NCBI GenBank assembly: GCA_020746105.1
Contig: CM036657.1
Coordinates: 5,984,235 to 6,048,234, forward strand
Reading direction: 5' to 3'
Source of the DNA: Trogon surrucura
Taxonomy: Eukaryota > Chordata > Aves > Trogoniformes > Trogonidae
DNA length: 64,000 nt
The notes under the pieces were generated by a model. It made no database searches, was not told the DNA's origin, and saw nothing but the letters and a program-made list of their open reading frames with translations. The position numbers and the translations under genes are program-made. How positions within the stretch are numbered: the first letter of the stretch is position 1; every line of letters begins with the position of its first letter. This document shows, piece by piece, positions 55,200 to 64,000 of this stretch.

Positions 55200-55547
55200 C
55201 TACCAACCAAGAAATAAAGAACAAAAAAACATGTAGAGGGTGGCAGGGGGAGCAGGAGCTGCGCATCTGCCCAACATACAGCTTTGAGATGCTCTGCCTT
55301 AGCAGAGGTTGCCTGAGCCCTGCAAAAGGCACAGCGCTTGGACAGTTTGGGCTTTTCTCCTGCCCAGTTCTCCACTCAGCCAAGAATGTGTTGGTTTTAG
55401 CAGCTTAATGCAAATCCAGCCCTTGGAAAAACTCCACTCTTGCCTTATTACTTTTGTAGCATTAGTTATTGTAGCAACAGAATGACTTCCCAGAGCCAGG
55501 GTGGAGTCAAGTTTTACACAAATGAGGGGCATTTTTGAAGTCTTTAG
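55200..55547. other. Intergenic, no gene seen
   Basis: Nothing recognisable. Confidence 0.4.
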
Positions 55548-55982
55548 AAGGAAAGTGGAACATCTCCCTTATGAGGAAAGGCTGAAGGAGCTGGGTCTCT
55601 TTAGCCTGGAGAAGAGGAGGCTGAGGGGTGACCTCATTAATGTTTATAAATATGTCAAGGGGGAGTGTCAGGAAGATGGTGCCAGGCTCTTTTCAGGGAT
55701 GTCCATTGACAGGACAAGGGGCAATGGGTGCAAACTGGAGCATAGGAGGTTCCATAAAAATATTAGAAAAAAACTTTTTCACCGTGAGAGTGACAGAGCA
55801 CTGGAACAGACTGCCCAGGGAGGTTGTGGAGTCTCCTTCTCTGGAGACATTCAAAACCCGCCTGGACACGTTCCTGTGCGCTCTGCTGTAGGTGATCCTG
55901 CTCTGGCAGGGATGTTGGACTAGATGATCTTTGATGTCCCTTCCAACCTCTAAAACTCTGTGATTCTGTGATTCTGTGAAAA
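55548..55982 (+). repeat. CR1 LINE 3' end
   Basis: It encodes [20 protein letters not shown] and the following CR1 ORF2 end with one frameshift near 55775, then a GTGATTCTGTGATTCTGTGA tail. Confidence 0.9.
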
Positions 55983-56142
55983 AAACCAAACAGATTTTTT
56001 TGATACTTTGCCAAGGTTGCCTTCCTGGTAGGCAGTGAGGTTGCTGACCCCATATCAGCAAACTCCAACCTTGACCTTTTAGGGCAGCATTGCCTGGAGG
56101 TCAGTACAGCTTTTGTGTTGACCATGTCAACCATGTCCAGGG

Positions 56143-56349
56143 ATGGCAGGTAATTTTGATGGCAACTGTTGCATTAAAAGGAGAGGCAACAATTTTTGTT
56201 GCAAAAGCGAGGTGCCAATTTCAGTCACGTTAAGAGGCAACAATTGCTGTTGCAAAAAGCCTCAAATCAGTTTGGCAGAAGCTAAACCCCCTTGTGTTCC
56301 AGCTTGTCCTCAGATATCAGAGGGGCTGGGGGCAACTAGGCTTAGCTTC
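56143..56349. other. Sequence with repeated GCAACAA...TTGTTGC palindromes
   Basis: Two short modules, near 56182-56206 and 56231-56257, share GAGGCAACAATT...GTTGCAAAA and are self-complementary (e.g. GCAACAATTGCTGTTGC). No gene is supported. Confidence 0.5.
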
Positions 56350-57130
56350 TGAGCGATGCTCAATTTCACATTACTAACGCGACACGCCCAATTGCCTTCG
56401 ATATGACAGTGGCCCTGGAATTATGAGGCCAGCCTTCACAAGAGCGGCAATATCTTCGATCTGGCAGCACCCCTGGAATTATCAACAGGGACTCTCATGG
56501 CCAGATCGGAATTGATCTGATGGCGCCCCTGGAAAGGGTCAACAGGGACTCACACGACCAGATCGGAATCAAATATAATTTATTTAGGCAGCAGATGCAC
56601 AGATTCATTTTGATTGCTGATGATAGTGACTGACTGCAAAGCATGTGCAAAAGTTACAGATGTAATAGATTATGAGCAGCTCTATAAAGATTTCCTAAGT
56701 ATCCCGCGGCAGCACTTGGTGAAACCAAATGTTCGGACCTTACCCAAAGGCATCCCTATGGGGGCAAGAGAGGCTCAGCCCGTTGACTGGTCCCAGGAGT
56801 CAGAGGTGGTTTGTGGCGGTATCTTCCCTGACCATGGTGGAATCTTCCCTGACATTACCCCCTCTCTTGAGCCATTTTTATATTATTTGTTACCTTCCAG
56901 GTGGAGCTTGAGTGACTCCAGTCACGCATATCTTTATTGTGATTGGTGTAAATTTTCCTCGCTTCGCGTTTAAAGGTATAGACTAGAAAAATTCAATGCG
57001 CAAGCTCAGTGAGGGGTGGTCGCACCTCGGAGGCGGGCGGCTTTTGGGATGGAGGTGTCTTTTGGGATTATAATGAGATTATAATGATATTATAATGAGC
57101 ATAGTTCACCCAAGGACAACATCTATCAAA
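56350..57130 (-). repeat. LTR-like sequence with three tandem modules
   Basis: Three degenerate modules of about 57 bp (56400-56457, 56458-56513, 56514-56570) share GATCTGG...CCCCTGGAA...CAACAGGGACTC. On the - strand an AATAAA lies just upstream of them (about 56578), so they would be R/U5 of an LTR. The region to 57130 would be U3, with a short (ATTATAATGA)n run at about 57064-57102. Boundaries and family are not determined. Confidence 0.45.
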
Positions 57131-57865
57131 AGATGACAGACTCCTGACCCAGGACAGTACATGTGCAGTCAACTGGCTCCTTGACGCCTCCAGGTTCCTT
57201 TGTGTTCACAGAGCTTGACCACAGTATCTCCACAACGTTCCATGCTCCGTGGGATTTTCTCTTAGGGACAGAACAATCAAGCTTCCTTGATGCTACTGGC
57301 CCCTAAGTTTGTTTTTGAAAACTTTGTGGGGAGAGCTCCTTATGCACCAGCTGCATGTTGTCCTGGAAACTTTCTCGATGTTCTGATGTGTGAAGAATGC
57401 TATGTAGGCAATTAAGTAATTGTATATAATTATCCCACATAAAATGCCGTGAGAAAGGTTAGTTTTTTGAGGCCTAAGAGCTCTTGCAATATTTTAGCCA
57501 AGATGGTTGCCTTGCAGTTGGACTAAAGTTTAGGCAAAGGTGCCTTAATCCCACAGCAACCTAGGTATCTGCAATCCCACCTCTCATCTACACAGTGATT
57601 TGGTGACCCCCCAAGATGTTAATTTCTGCTTCAACAGGACCTCAGTCCATGGCAGCAGCTACTTCCTACATGAAGTTACTCCCAGATGGGAGCACATCTC
57701 ATATGCAACATCTTTCCTCCTTGCCCCCTGCAGGGATGCTTTTGTGGATCAGGAGGTGCTCACTGCTCCTAAGGGCTGGAAGCATGGAGTACTACAGATC
57801 CCACATGCATCACAGTGAATTTGCTTCGGGGCCGGCAGGGGTTAAAATGCTTCGATGCTGTAAAA
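57131..57865. other. Intergenic, no gene seen
   Basis: Nothing supportable. The + strand frame entering the next repeat is a composition effect. Confidence 0.35.
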
Positions 57866-58761
57866 CCCTCCCTTCTTCCCGGGCTCCACATCAATGGTTT
57901 CTCCACCTCCTTCCCCCCCAGAGCAGCGCAGGGGGACAGGGAATGGGGGTTATGGTCAGTTCATCTGACGTTGGTTCCATTGCTGCTTCTTCATTCTGGG
58001 GAGAACTCTTCACTCTTCCCCAGGGACATTGTGGGGTCGCTCTCATGGGAGACAAGCTTCACGCTCTCTTCTCTAGCGTGAGTCGTCCCACGAAGGGCAA
58101 TTCATCACAAACTGCCCAACGTGAGACACCTCACGAGGGGCAGCCCACCCCTCGTGAGTCTGAGGCGCAGTCCTTCAGGGGAAACTGCTCCAGCGTGAGT
58201 CCCCCGCAGCGTCCCAAAAGTCCCACCAGCCAACCTGCTCCAGCGTGGGCATTCCTCTCTTCCATGGGCTACAGGTTCCGGCAGCAACCTGCTCTGATGC
58301 GGGCTTCCCATGGACTACAGCCCCCTTTCAGGCATCCACCCACTCTGGCATGGGGTCCTCTGCCCCACGGTGGACATCTACACCCCACCCATGGGTGGAA
58401 GGGGACAACCTATTTCACCATGATCTTCACCATGACCCGGGGGACTCTCTGCTCCGGCGCCTGGACAAATGGCACTCCTCCCTCCTCCTTCTTCACTGAC
58501 TTTGTTGTCTTCACTCCTCCATCTCTGTGCCAGCTGTTGTGTGGCGCAGTTCTTTTTCCCCGTTTCTTAAATATGTTTTCACAGAGGCGTTCCTCTCCTA
58601 TAATTTTACTGATAGACTCAGCCTTGGCCAGTGGCGAGTCCCTCTTTGGAGCTGTCTGGCATTGGCTCTATCAGACTCAGGGGAATCTTCTAGCAGCTTC
58701 TTGCAGAAGCCACCCCTAGAGCCCCCCCGCCACCAAAATCCAGCCGGGCAAACCCGATACA
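57866..58761 (-). repeat. LTR, family B, 3'-truncated
   Basis: In element orientation it starts TGTATCGGGTTTG at 58761 and follows the family B LTR to the GGGCTC...GAGAAACC region. It matches 15210-16100 in opposite orientation. The long + strand frame across it is antisense to the LTR. Confidence 0.82.
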
Positions 58762-60466
58762 CCCCAGCACCCACCTTCAGCCCTCCTGAGATCTGTTATG
58801 ATCCTCCTGAGAGCTCCTAGCCCCTGGCTTGGTCATTGCCCAGAGGAGTGAGGAGTGAGAAGGGAGAATATAGCCAGTAAAGACCACTGTTATTATTCAC
58901 ATCAGGGAGTAGCTCATCATTGATGAGGTTGATTACTGGGCTCATTTAAGCAACTTGCTCTGCTCCAAAATCATCAGTTACCATAAAGGGTTCTAAAATT
59001 AATTAGTTCTGAACTCTTATTTGTGAGCTGGCACAGACAGCCCTGAATAAGCTCCAGTCTCTTCGGTTGTGCCTGCTGCACGAAATAAGGGTGCCGAACT
59101 TCCCTGGCAGGGCTTTGGTGGGATGCAGCAGCTTTTGAATATCCAAGAACAATCAACAGCACCTGTAACATGCCCAAAACTACTGTCTTGGCATCACTAG
59201 GCTTTGCTGGGGCCTCCTTTGCCCATGACCATGCATGGATTCAGCAGTGGGACAGTTCTGCTTTGTGTCCAGGCACATCCAGGTTATGTCTCAGCAGAAA
59301 CATCATCCCTAACCTAGGGACTGATGAGGTGGGTGGGCTCAACAGGTTACTTTAGATCCATTTGATCCCTTTTCGCACAAAGCACCTGTTTAAAACCAGC
59401 TTCTGGGAGGGAAAACAACCTCTCCTAGGACATGTGTGGGCCAGGAAGGAAGTCGTCTTCTCATGGTGACTCAGACCCCCCTCCCCCTTTCTCCTCTGAA
59501 GGATGCTCCTTCTGCTTTGCTCCCCTGGGGAGGGAGACAGGGCTTCAGGAGTAATGATTTGTAAACAGCTTCTCTTGTCAGTACCTGCAGAGATGCGAGT
59601 AGCTGCAAAAAGCTCATCTACAGGAACACTGGCTTTTATTACGGCTGGGAAATCGGTTCTCCATCACAGAAAAAAAAACAACCCACAAACTAGCAATCCT
59701 TATTAAAAGAAAAAATTAATAGCAGCTGCTCTGAAACAGAGTTGATATTCAGGCCATATAGACTTTATCCTGAGACAACTTTGAATGTAGTTAGCACAGC
59801 TTCCTTGCAGTGGAATTTGTTATCCGTTAGGTCTTTTGCTCTGGATGCCATAACTGTAGATCTTAGCTCTGGGCAGACCTGGACAAATTCACTCCAAGAG
59901 CTGGATTTGACTTGGGTGAGGGGAAGCCTATGGGTGGAAAACACCACTCAGATCCCCCCCCTTGAGACCTGGCTGGGTGGATAATGGGTCGTTCCCCTCC
60001 TCCCTGCAGAAAGCCCTACTTTCAATGCAGTGCCTTCTGGAGTTGTGCATGTGGGATCTCCAAGCTCAATTTTCTTAAATATGTTGGCTGAATTCTTTTA
60101 TTCTTTTTACTCATCTGAAAGGGGAGCCCATCAGCGATGGAGGCCAGTGGGCTTTCCCAGCCCTGGCAAGGCAAAACACCAAAAGGAGAAGATGACATCT
60201 GAGCTGTTAAAGGATAGTTTATGGCTCTACTAGTTGTGGCTTTTAATCATAAATAACCAAGAAATGTATTTATTTCATTCACAATTTTATTTGTGCTTTA
60301 AAAAAGGCAGTATTACTTTTACAAAATGTGAACCCAGGAAGAACATCTTGCTACTAAAAAACTCTCAGTATGAAAGGCAGCATTTTAAAAAGTGCAATAT
60401 TAAGCAGTACAATGAGAAAAATGTGCATGCAGAAGGGACCAAAACCCTCTTGCAGCTCTGCCCTCC
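58762..60466. other. Intergenic, downstream of the LOXHD1 end, no gene seen
   Basis: Nothing recognisable. LOXHD1 3' UTR may occupy the right part. Confidence 0.4.
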
Positions 60467-60960
60467 TCAGTACATAGGAAAAAGCTCTCTCCAGATGAAA
60501 CCATCGCCCTGGTTTTCATCCAGCCACTTCCCACAGGGAAATATGGTGGTCATGCCAGTCGCTGAATTGATGATCTCCACTCTTTCCACCAGCCAGCCTG
60601 GTGCCAGACTGCTCAATCTGTGCTCAGTCCAGACTTTTTTTAGCTCCCCCATGTCCAGCATTTCCAGGTAAAACCTGTTGGTTTTGCCTCGCTCAAAGAG
60701 GTTCCTGAACTTCTGCTTCACTGCCCACTTTCCTGAGTCCCCATTCAACCTGAATATGCTGATGAACACGTTGGTGTCGGTCCCCCATGCCCTTTCTGAA
60801 GCCTGTGACCACGATGGTCTCATATTTGACTGGCACCAAACTCCGAGCTTTGCTGGCAAAGCTCTCAGTGACCTTGGCATACTCAAAGACTTTGTAGTCC
60901 CGTCTCTTGTATCACAGAGGGATTTTTCACATTGTACGTGAAAAAGTATCTGCTGAAGGA
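60467..60960 (-). pseudogene. LOXHD1: LOXHD1 3'-terminal exon(s), last PLAT domain, frameshifted
   Basis: The - strand encodes the end of a PLAT (lipoxygenase-homology) domain: [57 protein letters not shown] and REL, with a stop at 60467-60469. Immediately upstream, in another frame, are a linker ([16 protein letters not shown]) and the PLAT first strand (YETIVVTG). The two frames meet in a run of five G near 60783, implying a one-base insertion. LOXHD1 acts in hair-cell stereocilia in mammals, and its neighbour there is RNF165, convergent as here. An exon boundary at the junction is an alternative but less likely. Confidence 0.75.
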
Positions 60961-61378
60961 AAATTAGCAGCATGTTAGTGATATGGATGGCTGCTTTACT
61001 GGGCAAATGTTATGGACTGGGCATGGTACTATATTGCCCAATATTAATGCTGTTTGAGTATTTTTCCATGTGTGTGCTAGCACTAGAGTTTCTCTATAGA
61101 AAGACAGCTATGACTGACCATCACAACTTGTAGTAGCAAACCGCTAGTGCAAAATAGAATGTGGGAGAGGGGTGTAAACAGCTGATACAGAAACCAGAGG
61201 CTTCAAGTAGCCTTGGTGCAACATGGTTGTTAAAGCATCTGATAAGATGTGGATGAGGGAGGGAGCCTTGTGAAGGCAGGATGGCCTTGCCTCAGCCTCA
61301 TCCCGAGGGACAGTTGACTGCTGATTGGCCTTTGCTTCATTATTGACAAATGCATATAACGGGTAACACCCATGCATG
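60961..61378. other. Probable LOXHD1 intron, no further exon seen
   Basis: Nothing recognisable before the LTR. Confidence 0.35.
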
Positions 61379-62187
61379 TGTCGCGAGTTAGAGCTGGACC
61401 GGCCACTAACGCGGACAGACGCCCCCTAACCCTCTCTTCCCCCCCCCCCCCAAACGGGAAGAGAAAAGGGAATGAGGCAGAGAGACTTAAGGGTTAGAGA
61501 AGAAAAACTAGAACAGCTTTAATGAAACAATATTGGAAATAATAGTGAAAAAATAAAAGTAAAGAACTATATACAGCTATAGATAGTAGCCTGATATCAA
61601 ACCCAACTCCCTCCCCTGAGAGCAATCCCCACTGGTGCTGCAGAGCAGGAGGCACTGGGGAAGCCCCAGGCTCAGCGGCAAAGGGGAGCTGGATACGGGG
61701 AGCTGGATTCGGGAACTCGGGATCCGGATCAAAAGCAGGAGGTCAGATGGAGTCCTCTCTGGACACCGGCCATTGCAGAAAAGGGGCGAAAAGGGCGAAA
61801 AGGGGGTGAAACTCTCATATCTCTCAATTTATACTAGATATGACATACATGGGATGGAATACTCTCGTTGGTCACCTGTCCTGTCTGTTATCCCCCAGAG
61901 GTGCAACCTTTTACTTCCTTGTGACCCCTCTTACTACCCAGCACCCTCAGCATGGCACACAAGAGCCAGCAGTGGCCTTGGTCACTGTAGGAATAATTAT
62001 CAGCAAGAGCCTTTCTGCATCCCAGTCCCAGGCAGTGACTGTAAACATCAGGTGTTATCACTGCCAGTAGCACACACTGTCTGCAAAAACATGCTGCTGA
62101 CTTCAGAGAGTGCAGCCTCTGAGAAGAGACTGAACTGGAAAGTAAAAATCACTGAATAGAACTGGGTTTTTAGCTAAACCCAGGACA
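61379..62187 (-). repeat. Solo LTR, ERVL-like (family of 2056-2854)
   Basis: In element orientation it starts TGTCCTGGG at 62187 and ends GCGACA at 61379; 809 bp and full-length compared with the provirus LTRs. No interior is present and no target duplication is evident; its right flank is the CR1 tail. Confidence 0.88.
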
Positions 62188-64000
62188 ATCATAGAATCAT
62201 AGAATCATAGAATGTTAGGGATTGGAAGGGACCTCGAAAGATCATCAAGTCCAATCATAGAATCATAGAATCATAGAATGTTAGGGATTGGAAGGGACCT
62301 CGAAAGATCATCAAGTCCAATCCCCCTGCCAGAGCAGGAATGCCTAGACTATGCCACACAGGAACGTGTCCAGGCAGGTCTTGAATGTCTCCAGAGAAGG
62401 AGACTCCACAACCTCTCTGGGCAGCCTGTTCCAGGGCTCCGTCACCCTCACTGAGAAGAAGTTTCTTCTCGAGTTTAAGCGGAACCTCTTATGTTCCAGT
62501 TTCAGCCCATTACCCCTTGTCCTATCAGTGGTTGTCACCGAGAAGAGCCTGGCTCCATCCTCATGACACTCACCCTTGATATATTTGTAAACATTAATGA
62601 GGTCACCCCTCAGTCTCCTCTTCTCCAAACTAAAGAGCCCCAGCTCCCTCAGTCTTTTCTCATAAGGGAGATGCTCCACTCCCTTAATCATCCTAGTTGC
62701 CCTGTGCTGGACTCTCTCCAGCAGTTCCCTGTCTTTCTTGAACTGAGGGGCCCAGAACTGGACACAATATTCCAGATGGGGTCTCACCAGGGCAGAGTAG
62801 AGGGGAAGGAGAACCTCTCTCGACCTACTAACCACCCCCCTTCTAATACACCCCAGGATGCCATTGGCCTTCCTGACCACAAGGGCACAGTGCTGGCTCA
62901 TGGTCATCCTGCTGTCCACCAAGACTCCCAGGTCCCTTTCCCCTACACTGCTCTCTAATAAGTCATTCCCCAACTTATACTGGAACCTGGGGTTGTTCCT
63001 ACCCAGATGCAAGACTCTACACTTACCCTTGTTATATTTCATTAAATTTTTCCCCGCCCAACCCTCCAGCCTGTCCAGGTCTCGCTGAATGGCAGCACAG
63101 CCTTCTGGTGTGTCAGCCACTCCTCCCAGCTTGGTGTCATCAGCAAACTTGCTGATAGTACTCTCTAGTCCCTCATCCAAGTCATCGATGAATATATTGA
63201 ATAATACTGGTCCCAGTACCGACCCTTGAGGGACTCCACTGGATACAGGCCTCCAACCAGACTCCGCCCCATTGACCACGACTCTTTGGCTTCTTCCCCT
63301 TAGCCAGTTCACAGTCCACCTCACTACCCGAGAGTCTAGACCACACTTCCACAGTTTAGCAGCAAGGATGCTGTGGGAGACTGTGTCAAATGCTTTACTG
63401 AAGTCAAGGTAGACCACATCCACCGCTCTGCCATCATCTATCCACCTTGTTATATCCTCGTAAAAGGCTGTGAGGTTAGTCAAGCACGACTTCCCCTTGG
63501 TGAAGCCATGTTGACTGTCTCTAATGACCCTCTTATCCTTGATATGCCTTGAGATGGCACCAAGGATAAGTCGTTCCATCACTTTCCCAGGGATGGAGGT
63601 GAGGCTGACCGGTCTATAGTTTCCCGGGTCCTCCTTCTTGCCCTTTTTGAAGACTGGAGTGACATTTGCTTCCCTCCAGTCCTCAGGCACCTCTCCCGTC
63701 TCCCAAGACTTGGCAAAGATGATGGAGAGTGGTCTAGCAATGACATCAGACGGCTCCCTCAGCACCTGTGGATGCATCCCATCTGGACCCATGGATTTAT
63801 GGATATCCAGATTGCTTTATTGGTCCCTAACCCAGTCCTCATCGACTAAAGCAAACTCCTCCACTGCCCTGACTTCCTCTGGGGCCTCAGGGGAACGGGG
63901 CTCCTCAGGACAGCCTCTGGCAGAGTAGACAGAGGCAAAGAAGGCATTCAGTAACTCTGCCTTCTCTGTATCTTCTGTCACCAAGGCACCCACCTCATTC
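62188..64000 (-). repeat. CR1 LINE with open RT frame, runs off the window
   Basis: A - strand frame open from the window-edge side (63792 or beyond) to 62344. It encodes the CR1 [55 protein letters not shown] and the ORF2 C-terminus. The 3' UTR end is present, with about 66 bp duplicated in tandem (62190-62255 and 62256-62321). The intact 480-codon frame suggests a young copy. Confidence 0.93.

Noticed and set aside
57616-58719. 367-codon + strand frame
   Set aside because: It runs from unrelated flank into the antisense of a family B LTR and resembles no protein.
1-64000. CRISPR arrays, operons, bacterial-type terminators or riboswitches
   Set aside because: None is present; all repeats are retroelement-derived or simple.

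Overview
The window is vertebrate nuclear DNA from a bird. It holds a split protein-coding gene with GT-AG introns, many CR1 retroposon copies with the avian ATTCTRTGA-type 3' tail, several families of endogenous retroviruses (ERVs) and their LTRs, and a tRNA-Ile-headed, CR1-tailed SINE like the one known from passerines. An RTE-type LINE is also present. A passerine is likely and a suboscine is possible, but that is inference.

Host genes. Seven consecutive exons of RNF165 (ARK2C, an Arkadia-like RING E3 ligase) lie on the + strand between 13247 and 35825. Frames and splice sites are intact, the stop codon is at 35823-35825, and a long, repeat-invaded 3' UTR probably ends near 44165. The first coding exon is not in the window. 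Convergent to it, on the - strand at 60467-60960, is the degenerate 3' end of LOXHD1, which carries an apparent +1 frameshift. RNF165 next to LOXHD1 is the human 18q21 order, which is Z-linked in chicken. The density of young proviruses, the divergence of RNF165 and the broken LOXHD1 together suggest the W-linked copy, but the sequence alone cannot prove this.

Layout. 1-1518: CR1 and LTR fragments. 2056-9036: an env-less ERVL-like provirus on the - strand, with an extra small membrane-protein reading frame ahead of gag. 9037-17842: CR1 pieces, RNF165 exon A, a solo alpharetrovirus-like LTR with a perfect 6-bp target duplication, and another LTR. 17843-35825: the remaining RNF165 exons. The intron after exon B contains a CR1 copy split by a gamma-type provirus (19638-27955, +). 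35826-44165: 3' UTR region with an RTE LINE (37390-40925) and two CR1 fragments. 45934-55199: a second provirus of the same gamma-type family, on the - strand. 55200-64000: CR1, LTR-like sequence, the LOXHD1 tail, a solo ERVL-like LTR and a CR1 reverse-transcriptase segment that runs off the window.

Most notable observation. The gamma-type family has an envelope whose surface subunit appears to be three tandem immunoglobulin-like domains, joined to a class-I-fusion-type transmembrane subunit with an atypical C-x9-CC motif and a PPAY tail. Gag and pol are in one frame, separated by UGA-CUA. In the second provirus the two LTRs look identical, although gag, pol and env all carry stops.
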